The notes under the pieces: generated by a model | The model's input: only the letters and a program-made list of their open reading frames with translations | Database searches by the model: none | What the model was told of the DNA's origin: nothing | DNA from: JAGMCF01 sp964398885 | GTDB lineage: Bacteria > Cloacimonadota > Cloacimonadia > JGIOTU-2 | Direction: 5' to 3' | Assembly: GCA_964398885.1 (NCBI GenBank) | Contig: CAYNOU010000013.1 | Location: 1-43,751, forward strand | DNA length: 43,751 nt | Shown here: positions 33,619 to 41,832 of the stretch, piece after piece | How the letters are laid out: each line of letters starts with the position of its first letter | Position numbering within the stretch: the first letter of the stretch is position 1 | Position numbers and translations under genes: made by a program

Positions 33619-34804
33619 AAAGGTTCTAATGCTCGTTGAAAATAATTCGGTTCCATTTGATAAAAGAGTTTGGCGGGAAGCTAATACTTTATCTGCTAAT
33701 GGATTTTTAGTTACAATTGTTTGTCCAATAGGAAGAGAACATAAGAAAAAATTCGAATTAAGAGATAATATAAAAATATATAGATATGATGCATATTTTT
33801 CGAAAGGTAGTTCTGTCGGGTATGTCTTTGAATATTTTCAAAGCCTTGTAAAAATGTTTTTTATATCTATAAGAATATTTTTAGATGAAGGATTCCAGAT
33901 TATACATACAGCTAATCCCCCAGATACATTATGGATTATTTGTATGTTTTATAGATTATTTGGTGTCAAATTTATTTTTGATGAACATGACCTAACCCCT
34001 GAAGCTTATTTATCGCGTTTCAGATTTGATGAAAGTAAAAAAAAATCTAAAATGTATAAATTACTTTCTTTTTTCCAATTCATATCTTATAAATTATCCA
34101 ATGCGGTTATTTCCACAAATATATCTTATAAAAAAATTGCTATTACTAGAGGTGCTGAGCCAGACAAGGTATTTATTGTCAGAAATGGACCTGATACAAG
34201 GGACTTTCATTATGTCAAACCTGTACCAAAATGGAAAAGTAATTTTTCTTTTTTGGCAGCTTATATTGGTGTAATGGCAGTTCAAGATGGAGTTGATAAT
34301 ATCTTAAAAGCATGTAAATATATTGTTTATGAATTAAATAGGAAAGATATTTATTTTATTTTAATTGGAAAGGGTGATGAATTTGAAAATCTAAGAAAAA
34401 TGGCAAAAAATTTTAAGATTGAAAAATTTGTTCATTTTACTGGTCGCATACCAGATGAAGATGTTATGGAAATTCTATCCACAGCGGATGTCTGTTTAGC
34501 ACCTGACCCTTCAAATCCATTAAATGATTATTCAACAATGAATAAAATTATGGAGTATATGATTTGTAAGTCACCAATAGTTTCATTTGATTTAGTTGAA
34601 TCTCGATATTCAGCACAAGATGCAGCAATATATGTACAAAATAATAATATTGAAGAATTTGCAAAAGGAATTGTTTACCTTCTTTCTAATAAAAACTTAT
34701 CTAATACAATGGCAAATTTTGGTTATAATAGAGTTATAAATAAACTATCTTGGGAAAATCAAGAAATAAATCTTATAAAAGCATATAAATATCCTTTACA
34801 GTAA
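33602..34804 (+). CDS. GT4 glycosyltransferase
   Basis: A 400-residue GT-B enzyme. KVLMLVENNSVPFDKRVWREANTL-like N-terminus (NNSVPFDKRVWRE at 14-26), then IHTANPPDTLWI and FIFDEHDLTPEAY. The donor domain has YIGVMAVQDGVDNI, FILIGKGDE, VHFTGRIPDEDV and LAPDPSNPLNDYSTMNKIMEYM. Start is GTG at 33602 with GGAG at 33591-33594, overlapping the dehydrogenase by 17 bases. It is the last gene before the duplicated sugar transferase. Donor sugar unknown. Confidence 0.9.
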   Translation: MEFAGKKVLMLVENNSVPFDKRVWREANTLSANGFLVTIVCPIGREHKKKFELRDNIKIYRYDAYFSKGSSVGYVFEYFQSLVKMFFISIRIFLDEGFQIIHTANPPDTLWIICMFYRLFGVKFIFDEHDLTPEAYLSRFRFDESKKKSKMYKLLSFFQFISYKLSNAVISTNISYKKIAITRGAEPDKVFIVRNGPDTRDFHYVKPVPKWKSNFSFLAAYIGVMAVQDGVDNILKACKYIVYELNRKDIYFILIGKGDEFENLRKMAKNFKIEKFVHFTGRIPDEDVMEILSTADVCLAPDPSNPLNDYSTMNKIMEYMICKSPIVSFDLVESRYSAQDAAIYVQNNNIEEFAKGIVYLLSNKNLSNTMANFGYNRVINKLSWENQEINLIKAYKYPLQ

Positions 34805-34828
34805 ATTTGAAATATTAATATAAGCCAA

Positions 34829-35752
34829 ATGAAACTCCCACTCCATAAATCCCTCCTTTTTATCCACGATATAATAATAATTATCAGTGGAATAATCGTT
34901 TCTTATTATATCTATTTTCATCAAAGATTGATAAATTATAGTGAGATTTCTTTTGGTCATTTATGGGGATATGTTGTATTGTTTTTTATTATTCTAGTAT
35001 TTTTACAAGGGAATCATCTTTATAAATATCAAGTCATTTTAGACCGTTCACGCCATACCCTTGCTCTGCTCCAATCACTTGTTACAAGCCTGATAATCTT
35101 AATATTTATTTCTTTTATTTTTAAGATAACTGAAGTAACTATTAGTAGAGTTCTTTTGGGAATAACATTTACCACCCTGTTTATTTTATTCTTCATAAGC
35201 CGAGTTCTTATTGTCCCACAAATTTACTATTGGCTAGTAAGAACTAAAAGAATAAATCGCAATCTACTCATTATAGGTGCCGGTGAATTAAGTGTAAAGA
35301 AAGTAAAATATCTAAAAGAAGACAAAATGTCCTATTATAATATTTGCGGGTTTCTTGATGATGATGAAACTAAACAAGGCAAATCTTTTGAAAATATTCC
35401 TGTTTTAGGAAAAGTAAAGGATTTGAAAAAAGTTGTTAATACATATAAAATTAAAGAGATACTAATTTCAATAAATAATATAAATTATGAAAAATTGCAG
35501 AATCTTATTGAATTATGTAAAGAAACACAAAGGCCAATTCATATCGTTTCAGAATTATATAATATTATTCCTGAAAAGTTAGAAGTGGAGGAAGTTGCTG
35601 GTATTTCTGCGTTTAGACTGCAACCATCTATCCAGAAATCTAATTATGAGACTATCAAAAGAATTTTTGATGTTTTAGTTTCTGCTTTTATTATTATACT
35701 TTTGTCTCCTATCTGGATTATAATTGCATTTTTAATAAAGATTAATCTTTAG
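34829..35752 (+). pseudogene. truncated copy of the polyprenyl-phosphate sugar transferase
   Basis: A 307-residue protein nearly identical to residues 1-305 of the full gene at 37679 (about 28 differences by hand count). It carries the four or five N-terminal membrane helices and the CoA-binding-like Rossmann domain (LLIIGAGELS). It stops, after the novel residues NL, exactly where the C-terminal catalytic bacterial sugar transferase domain should begin. It therefore cannot transfer sugar phosphate. The break is at about 35745, followed by repeat-rich DNA. Most likely it is the remnant of a tandem duplication or insertion; a role as a stable membrane partner is possible, since the frame is intact. 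Confidence 0.88.
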
Positions 35753-35769
35753 TTTGTTTTAGTTAGTTT

Positions 35770-35796
35770 TTGCCTGCCCCGCCTGCCCCGCCTGCC
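35770..35796. repeat. GC-rich tandem repeat, CCTGCCCCG units
   Basis: Just after the truncated sugar transferase the DNA reads TGCCTGCCCCGCCTGCCCCG followed by CCTGCC: two full and one partial 9-base units. It is strikingly GC-rich in AT-rich surroundings. It marks the left edge of the inserted segment that holds the AlbA/Schlafen gene. Confidence 0.75.
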
Positions 35797-35817
35797 TTGT
35801 GGAATGATGAAGTCAAT

Positions 35818-35843
35818 ATTCCATTGGGTTTACCCTATGAAAT
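35818..35843. repeat. palindromic element A
   Basis: ATTCCATTGGGT, a TT turn, then ACCCTATGAAAT: an imperfect hairpin with one C-A and one T-T mismatch. It is followed by CTTATTTTT. Its GGGT/ACCC core corresponds to GGGC/GCCC in element B at 35921. Confidence 0.65.
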
Positions 35844-35855
35844 CTTATTTTTGTT

Positions 35856-35873
35856 ATTTCATTGGGGTGAAAT
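35856..35873. repeat. palindromic element, ATTTCA/TGAAAT
   Basis: ATTTCA (35856-35861) and TGAAAT (35868-35873) are perfect inverted repeats around TTGGGG. The outer arm and G-run resemble elements A and B, so this looks like a third, shorter member of the same repeat family. Confidence 0.55.
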
Positions 35874-35920
35874 CCTTTTTTATATTTATCCCGTTAAATC
35901 TGTTTTATCTATTTAACTGG

Positions 35921-35949
35921 GATTTCACTGGGGCTTGCCCTGTGAAATC
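35921..35949. repeat. palindromic element B
   Basis: GATTTCAC (35921-35928) pairs perfectly with GTGAAATC (35942-35949), and inside it GGGC/GCCC close on a TT turn. Relative to element A, two base pairs change on both strands (T-A to C-G), which is what a conserved stem would show. It could be a REP-like element or a fold-back terminator. Confidence 0.7.
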
Positions 35950-35988
35950 TTATTTATTTAACTGGGGTTAGTTGCTAACATTTCCATA

Positions 35989-36010
35989 AGCAACGAACTG
36001 TAACGAACAA
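35989..36010. repeat. left copy of AGCAACGAAC direct repeat
   Basis: AGCAACGAACTGTAACGAAC plus AA. Close copies lie on the other side of the AlbA/Schlafen gene at 37458-37479 and 37497-37518. The start of this copy also forms an inverted repeat with GTTGCT at 35971-35976. The 292-base gap 35753-36044 otherwise holds only the repeats listed and no gene. Confidence 0.65.
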
Positions 36011-36044
36011 AAATGAGAAGAAGGAAAAGAAAATAAACATACAT

Positions 36045-37394
36045 ATGCAAAATTTTTTAGAAAGAATTAAAAAAGGTGAAAATCGTACACTTGAATTTAA
36101 GCGAGATGTGCCGGAATCACTTCATAATATTTTGAAAACAATTGTATCTTTTGCCAATGATGCCGGTGGAGATATTCTTATTGGAATAGATAATAATTCT
36201 AATATTATGGGTATAAAAGAGGATACATTATTTCTTGAGGAGAGAATATCAAATTCTGTTCATGATAATATTTATCCCATTCCTTCAATCTACTATAAGG
36301 TGATAAATATCGGAGAAAATCAGATATTCAATGTTAAGATATTCCCAGGTGTTCAGAAACCCTATTATCTTAAAAGAGATGGTTTGGAACATGGGGTTTA
36401 TATCCGCATAGGTTCAACGAATAAGAAAGCTGATGCATCCATAATCAATGAATTGAGAAGACAAAACCTCAATATGACTTATGATGAAGAAATATGTCAT
36501 CAACAATCTTGTGAATATCTATCAGGGGAACTTTTAAGGATTTTTGCAAATAAATATGGGGATGTAGAGATAACACCCCTTGATATTCTGATAAGAGATA
36601 AATATGTGCAAAAGACAAATAGCAACTGCTATCCAACCGTTGGTGCAGTATTGTTATTTTCTGAAACATTACCTTCAGAATTTGAATATGCTTCGATTAC
36701 TATAAATCGATACTCTGGAACCGATAGAGCAAAACTGGAATCGACAATTCTGATAAAGAAGGGATTATTAAAGATTGTTTCCCTTGTTATTGGTGAATTG
36801 AAAAATATTCTTTGGATAAATATAAAGATTGAAAATATTGAGAGAAAGGATCAATTAGAAATACCGGAGCTTTCAATTAGAGAAGCAATTATAAATGCAA
36901 TTTGCCATAGAGATTATTCTATCGTTGGTTCCTCGACAAAAATCGATGTATTTACTAATAGGTTAGAAATTATCAGCCCCGGCAATTTACCTGTTGGTAT
37001 TACTCTGGAGGAACTTGGACAGGGTGCTTCTGAGATTCGCAACAAATTAATAGCAAAAGCATTTGGAAGGTTTGGTTATATTGAAAAATTGGGAACCGGG
37101 ATTTCAAGAATGTTATCGTTGTGCAAAATAGCTGGTGTTCCTCTACCAATTTTTGAAGAACCGGGACGTTATTTCAAAGTAACTTTTTTCAGAAGAAAAG
37201 AGATGAATATCGAGTTTGAGAATGATATTATTAAACAGATCAAAAAATCAAAAGAGATGAAAGCAAAAGAACTTTCTAATATTTTGAATGTTCATCCTAA
37301 TACTATATTAAATTATTTGAGAGTTATGATCGATAATGGGGTTATAGAGAAAATTGGCAAAGGGCCAAATGTGAGATACAAATTGAAATTGTGA
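36045..37394 (+). CDS. AlbA/Schlafen-type ATP-binding transcriptional regulator
   Basis: A 449-residue three-part protein. Residues 1-140 are the AlbA_2/Schlafen DNA-binding domain, with RTLEFKR (14-20) and FANDAGGDILIGID (36-49). Residues about 270-390 are a HATPase_c_4 domain with REAIINAICHRDY (279-291) and KLGTGISRM (348-356). Residues 390-449 form a winged helix-turn-helix (AKELSNILNVHPNTI). No strong ribosome site. The gene lies between two copies of a sugar transferase and is bounded by direct and palindromic repeats, so it probably arrived as an insertion. Proteins of this type occur as scattered regulators or defence-associated genes. Control of the glycan genes is possible but not shown. 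Confidence 0.88.
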   Translation: MQNFLERIKKGENRTLEFKRDVPESLHNILKTIVSFANDAGGDILIGIDNNSNIMGIKEDTLFLEERISNSVHDNIYPIPSIYYKVINIGENQIFNVKIFPGVQKPYYLKRDGLEHGVYIRIGSTNKKADASIINELRRQNLNMTYDEEICHQQSCEYLSGELLRIFANKYGDVEITPLDILIRDKYVQKTNSNCYPTVGAVLLFSETLPSEFEYASITINRYSGTDRAKLESTILIKKGLLKIVSLVIGELKNILWINIKIENIERKDQLEIPELSIREAIINAICHRDYSIVGSSTKIDVFTNRLEIISPGNLPVGITLEELGQGASEIRNKLIAKAFGRFGYIEKLGTGISRMLSLCKIAGVPLPIFEEPGRYFKVTFFRRKEMNIEFENDIIKQIKKSKEMKAKELSNILNVHPNTILNYLRVMIDNGVIEKIGKGPNVRYKLKL

Positions 37395-37457
37395 GATTTG
37401 TGAGATTGTGAGATAAATATGAGATCATAGTTTTTCTTCAACGAACAGAAGAATATT

Positions 37458-37594
37458 AGCAATGAACCGTAACGAACAAAAATTATAGAAGTTAATAGCA
37501 ACGAACTGTAATGAACAATGGAAAGAAGATATAAGCAAAGAACAAGTACAAACAATAACGAACAAAAAATTATTAGGGGATATAAGCAACGAAC
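37458..37594. repeat. right cluster of AGCAACGAAC direct repeats
   Basis: AGCAATGAACCGTAACGAAC plus AA (37458-37479) and AGCAACGAACTGTAATGAAC plus AA (37497-37518) match the left copy at 35989. Partial units lie at 37534, 37554 and 37585-37594. The 284-base gap 37395-37678 holds these repeats, a short GTGAGAT series just after the regulator's stop and a CTTAACTGGGGT stretch like those at 35912 and 35957. No gene is seen. Confidence 0.65.
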
Positions 37595-37678
37595 CTGTCT
37601 CCTTAACTGGGGTGGAATTATTTTTTTTCTTTTCATTCAATTGGGTTTCGTTGCAAAAAACTCTTGAAGATATAAAAT

Positions 37679-39097
37679 ATGAAAATCACTCTCCACAAAT
37701 CTCTACTATTTATCCACGATATTATAATCATTATCAGTGGAATAATCGTTTCTCATTATATCTATTTTCATCATAGATTGATAAATTATAGTGAGATTTC
37801 TTTTGGTCATTTATGGGGATATGTTATATTATTTTTTTCTGTTCTGATATTTTTACAAGGGAATCATCTTTATAAATACCAGATAATTTTAGACCGTTCA
37901 CGCCATATTGTTGCTCTCCTCAAGTCACTTATTACAAGCCTGATAATCTTAATTTTTATATCTTTTATCTTCAAAATAACAGAAGTTACAATGAGCAGGG
38001 TTCTTTTAGGAATAACATTTACCACCCTGTTTATCTTATTCTTCATTAGCCGAGTTCTAATCGTCCCACAAATTTACTATTGGCTGGTAAGAACTAAAAG
38101 AATAAATCGTAATCTGCTTATTATAGGTGCCGGTGAATTAAGTATAAAGAAAGTAAAATATCTAAAAGAAGACAAAAGGTCCTATTATAATATTTGCGGG
38201 TTTCTTGATGATGATGAAACTAAACAAGGCAAATCTTTTGAAAATATTCCTGTTTTAGGCAAAGTAAAGGATTTGAAAAAAGTTGTTGATACATATAAAA
38301 TTAAAGAGATACTAATTTCAATAAATAATATAAGTTATGAAAAATTGCAGAATCTTATTGAATTATGTAAAGAAACTTGGAGAACAATTCATATAATTTC
38401 AGAGTTGTATAATATTGTTCCAGAGAAGTTAGAAGTTGAGGAGATTGCTGGCATCTCTGCTTTTAAGTTGCAACCATCTATCCAGAAATCTAATTATGAG
38501 GCTATCAAAAGGATTTTTGATATTTTAGTTTCTGCTTTTATTATTATAGTTTTGTCTCCTATCTGGATTATAATTGCATTTTTTATAAAAATTACCTCAA
38601 AAGGGACAGTTTTTTATAAGGCTAAAGTAATAGGAAAATCTGGAAAAGAATTTATCTGGTATAAATTTCGGACTATGTATGCAAATTGTGATGACAGTAT
38701 TCATAGAAAACTCGTTGAGGGAATCATAAAAAATGGAAATAGTGGTGAAAAGATACGAGATGATAAAAGAATTACTCCTATAGGGAGAATTTTACGAAAG
38801 TTTTCCATTGACGAATTTCCTCAATTATGGAGTGTATTAAAAGGCGATATGAGTTTAGTTGGACCCAGACCTAAGGCTATATATGAATATGAACTTATGC
38901 AATATTGGCAAAAAAGAAGGTTTTCAGTAATATCAGGCATGACAGGGATTTGGCAAATAAGAGGAAGGAATGAAGTAAAGTTTAATGACGAAATTGTACT
39001 TGATTTGTATTATGTTGAGAACAGATCTTTAAGATTAGATTTAGAGATATTGTTAAGAACTATTCCGACCATAATATTTGGAAAGGGCGGGAGATAG
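37679..39097 (+). CDS. polyprenyl glycosylphosphotransferase (WbaP/WcaJ type)
   Basis: A 472-residue initiating enzyme that places a sugar-1-phosphate on undecaprenyl phosphate, the first step of repeat-unit assembly at the inner membrane. Residues 1-125 hold four membrane helices, 140-265 a CoA-binding-like Rossmann domain, 275-300 the fifth hydrophobic hairpin, and 305-472 the catalytic sugar transferase domain: WYKFRTM, DEFPQLW (378-384), SLVGPRPK, and the C-terminal RSLRLDLEILLRTI. It is full length. The 5' two thirds are duplicated in the truncated copy at 34829. It heads a block that continues with the WlbC-like gene. The sugar, glucose/galactose type or other, is not decidable. Confidence 0.93.
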   Translation: MKITLHKSLLFIHDIIIIISGIIVSHYIYFHHRLINYSEISFGHLWGYVILFFSVLIFLQGNHLYKYQIILDRSRHIVALLKSLITSLIILIFISFIFKITEVTMSRVLLGITFTTLFILFFISRVLIVPQIYYWLVRTKRINRNLLIIGAGELSIKKVKYLKEDKRSYYNICGFLDDDETKQGKSFENIPVLGKVKDLKKVVDTYKIKEILISINNISYEKLQNLIELCKETWRTIHIISELYNIVPEKLEVEEIAGISAFKLQPSIQKSNYEAIKRIFDILVSAFIIIVLSPIWIIIAFFIKITSKGTVFYKAKVIGKSGKEFIWYKFRTMYANCDDSIHRKLVEGIIKNGNSGEKIRDDKRITPIGRILRKFSIDEFPQLWSVLKGDMSLVGPRPKAIYEYELMQYWQKRRFSVISGMTGIWQIRGRNEVKFNDEIVLDLYYVENRSLRLDLEILLRTIPTIIFGKGGR

Positions 39098-39120
39098 AAT
39101 CATATACGAAAGGGATATAA

Positions 39121-40236
39121 ATGAAAGTAAATTTTGTTGATTTAAAAATTCAGTATCAATCTATAAGGAAGGAAGTTGATGCTGCGATTCAAGACGTGCT
39201 TGATAATACTGCGTTCATTATGGGTGACAGATTAAAAAACTTTGAGAATAATTTTGCTAAAGCACATCAAGCAAAATATTGTTTAGGTACATCTTCTGGA
39301 ACGGACTCTCTACATTTAGCATTATGGACATTAGGCGTTGGAAGAGGGGATGAAGTGCTCGTTCCAGTTAATACCTTTTTTGCCACTGCAGAGGCAGTTT
39401 CTCTAACCGGTGCGAAACCAGTATTTGTTGATAATAATCCAGAAAGTTATAATATTGATGTGAATAAAATTGAGGAAAAACTTACCAGCAAGACCAAGGC
39501 GATAATACCTGTGCATTTATATGGACAAAGTGCTGATTTGGATCCGATACTTGAAATTGCACAGCATTACAAGCTGCATGTTGTAGAAGATTGTGCGCAG
39601 GCTCATCTTGAAACATATAAAAGTAAACCAGTAGGAACCTTTGGCGATATAGGATGTTTTTCGTTTTATGCTGGCAAGAATCTTGCTGCCTATGGCGAAG
39701 GTGGTGCAGTGATTACAAATGATGAAAAATTATTTAATAAGATGGCAAAAATAAGAGATCATGGCTCTTCCAAAAAATATCATCATGAGTTTATTGGACA
39801 TAACTATAGACTTGAAGCTATTCAAGCGGTAGTTCTTAATGTGAAATTAAAATATCTTGAAAGTTGGAATGAAATGCGGAGACAAAATGCTAGATTATAT
39901 GAAAGTTATTTGGCGAATTGTGAAGAAGTTAAATTACCAAAGAAAATGAGTTACGCAAAACATGTGTATCATTTGTTTATAATAAGAGCAAAAGATAGGG
40001 ATGGGTTACAGAAATTTTTAACTGAGAATAATATTTATACCGGATTGCATTACCCAATTCCAATTCATTTACAAAAAGCATATAATTTCTTAGGATATAA
40101 GAAGGGCGACTTCCCAATAGCAGAAAAATTTGCGAATGAGATAATTTCCTTGCCAATGTATCCTGAATTAAAAGAAGAAGAGATAAAATATGTATGTGAA
40201 AAGATAAAAGAATTTTATTCTAAAGGAGTAAGTTAG
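39121..40236 (+). CDS. WlbC/WbpE-like DegT aminotransferase
   Basis: A 371-residue PLP aminotransferase. KVNFVDLKIQYQ and FIMGDRLKNFE at the N-terminus, SSGTDSLHLAL (58-68), HLYGQSADLDPI, and the aldimine Lys186 in FSFYAGKNLAAYGEGGAV match enzymes that aminate the 3-keto group of UDP-N-acetylhexosamine uronates. AAAGGG precedes the ATG. With the following Gfo/Idh oxidoreductase and hexapeptide acetyltransferase it forms the standard trio for a UDP-2,3-diacetamido-2,3-dideoxyuronate. Context supports this strongly. A 3-amino-6-deoxyhexose aminotransferase is the alternative. Confidence 0.85.
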   Translation: MKVNFVDLKIQYQSIRKEVDAAIQDVLDNTAFIMGDRLKNFENNFAKAHQAKYCLGTSSGTDSLHLALWTLGVGRGDEVLVPVNTFFATAEAVSLTGAKPVFVDNNPESYNIDVNKIEEKLTSKTKAIIPVHLYGQSADLDPILEIAQHYKLHVVEDCAQAHLETYKSKPVGTFGDIGCFSFYAGKNLAAYGEGGAVITNDEKLFNKMAKIRDHGSSKKYHHEFIGHNYRLEAIQAVVLNVKLKYLESWNEMRRQNARLYESYLANCEEVKLPKKMSYAKHVYHLFIIRAKDRDGLQKFLTENNIYTGLHYPIPIHLQKAYNFLGYKKGDFPIAEKFANEIISLPMYPELKEEEIKYVCEKIKEFYSKGVS

Positions 40237-40237
40237 T

Positions 40238-41251
40238 ATGATTAATATTGGTATTATCGGTGCTGGATATTGGGGACCAAATTTAATTAGAAATTTTAGC
40301 AGTTTGGAAAATTGCAAAGTAAAATATGTAGCAGATTTAAGGGATGGACGACTTGAATTTGTTAAACAGAATTATCCAGAAATAGAAACAACTACCGATT
40401 ACAATTTAATACTTGAAGATAAGGAGATTTCTGCCGCAGTAATTGCTACACCTGTTACAACTCATTTCAAACTTGGTGTAGAAGCATTAAATGCCAACAA
40501 GCATGTATATATAGAAAAACCTTTTACTTCTACTTCAGAAGAGTCCCAAAAATTAGTTAGGCTTGCTAGTGAAAAACATAAGACTTTAATGGTTGGTCAT
40601 TTGTTTGAATATAATCCAGCTGTAACTACAATTAAGGAACTCATAGATTTGGATAAAATAGGAGAGATATATTATATTGATGCAGCAAGGGTCAATATGG
40701 GTCCGCCAGAATCAGAGGTTAATGTAATATGGGATTTGGCTCCGCACGATTTATCAATAATTTTGTATCTACTTGGGGAAACTCCAATAAAAGTTCGTTG
40801 TATTGGAAGCAATTTCAGAAAAGACCAATGGAATGATTTAATTCAAGCCTCTTATATAATCCTGGGATTTAAAAATAACAAATTTGCTCAAATTCATAAT
40901 AGTTGGCTCTCACCAAATAAAACAAGAAGAATGGAGATATTTGGATCTAAAGGTGTAATACTCTATGATGAAATGAGAGAGAATAAGATAACTATTTTTG
41001 ATGAAGGTATCGACCTGCGTAAAAGTGGTGGTGCTAAAACATCTATAAATCTTACTTATGGAATAGGTAAGATTGAATATCCAGAAATACCTGCAGGAGA
41101 ACCTCTAAAAATTGAATGTGAACATTTTATAAATTGTATTGAAACTGGGAAAAGTCCAAGAAGTGATGGTATAGATGGAATGAATGTAGTAAAAATTATT
41201 GAAAAAGCAAATTTATCTATTACCAATAACGGAGCAACTTTGGAGTTTTAA
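40238..41251 (+). CDS. WlbA/WbpB-like Gfo/Idh/MocA oxidoreductase
   Basis: A 337-residue NAD-dependent dehydrogenase: NAD-binding GIIGAGYWGPNLIRN (5-19), catalytic EKP at 93-95, and WDLAPHDLSIILYLLG carrying the active-site His region. WlbA/WbpB oxidises C3 of UDP-N-acetylhexosamine uronate for the aminotransferase upstream. Strong AAAGGAG at 40222-40228 in the 3' end of the previous gene; one base separates the stop and start. The trio order aminotransferase, oxidoreductase, acetyltransferase supports the assignment. Confidence 0.85.
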   Translation: MINIGIIGAGYWGPNLIRNFSSLENCKVKYVADLRDGRLEFVKQNYPEIETTTDYNLILEDKEISAAVIATPVTTHFKLGVEALNANKHVYIEKPFTSTSEESQKLVRLASEKHKTLMVGHLFEYNPAVTTIKELIDLDKIGEIYYIDAARVNMGPPESEVNVIWDLAPHDLSIILYLLGETPIKVRCIGSNFRKDQWNDLIQASYIILGFKNNKFAQIHNSWLSPNKTRRMEIFGSKGVILYDEMRENKITIFDEGIDLRKSGGAKTSINLTYGIGKIEYPEIPAGEPLKIECEHFINCIETGKSPRSDGIDGMNVVKIIEKANLSITNNGATLEF

Positions 41252-41253
41252 AT

Positions 41254-41832
41254 ATGAGTACAAAAAATTATTTCGTTCATGAAAAAGGTTGGTGTGAATC
41301 TAATAATATTGGTAAAAATACCCGAATTTGGGCATTTACTCATATTATGGAGGGAGCTCAAATTGGCGTAAATTGTAATATTGGTGAACACTGTTTCATT
41401 GAAAATGATGTTATTATTGGAAATGATGTAACAATTAAAAATGGAATATCAATATGGGATGGTGTAAGGATTGAAGACAAAGTCTTTCTTGGTCCCCATA
41501 TGGTTTTTACCAATGATCTGTTGCCCAGATCAAAAGTATATCATTATGAAGTTATTCGAACATTTATAAAATATGGTGCTTCTATCGGAGCTAATGCTAC
41601 TATCATTTGTGGTATTACAATTAGGAAATTTGCTATGATCGGTGCAGGTTCTGTTGTCACAAAAGATGTCCCCGATTATGCATTAATTTTTGGAACCCCT
41701 GCCAAAATTAAAGGGTATGTTTGTGAATGCGGGAAGAGATTAGAATTTCAAAATAATATTGCTAAGTGTGTTTGTGGATTAAAATTTGAATTAAAAAATA
41801 ATATTTGTAAGAAAATTGAGGATGTATTATGA
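41254..41832 (+). CDS. WlbB/WbpD-like hexapeptide N-acetyltransferase with Cys tail
   Basis: A 192-residue left-handed beta-helix acetyltransferase: repeated hexapeptides from residue 20 (IGKNTRIWAF, IGVNCNIGEH, IGNDVTIKNG) and the C-terminal coil GTPAKIKGYVC. Known relatives add acetyl-CoA-derived acetyl to the 3-amino group of the diamino uronate. The last 40 residues carry C157-E-C159 and C172-V-C174, a likely zinc-ribbon-like tail. The stop overlaps the next gene's start. GGAG at 41241-41244 precedes the ATG. Confidence 0.87.
   Translation: MSTKNYFVHEKGWCESNNIGKNTRIWAFTHIMEGAQIGVNCNIGEHCFIENDVIIGNDVTIKNGISIWDGVRIEDKVFLGPHMVFTNDLLPRSKVYHYEVIRTFIKYGASIGANATIICGITIRKFAMIGAGSVVTKDVPDYALIFGTPAKIKGYVCECGKRLEFQNNIAKCVCGLKFELKNNICKKIEDVL

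Noticed and set aside
35760..37680. CRISPR array
   Set aside because: The direct repeats are short, irregularly spaced and divergent, with no regular spacers and no cas genes.
35700..37700. Insertion sequence or transposon
   Set aside because: Repeats bound the regulator gene, but there is no transposase or recombinase frame and no clear target-site duplication, so I call it only a repeat-bounded insertion.
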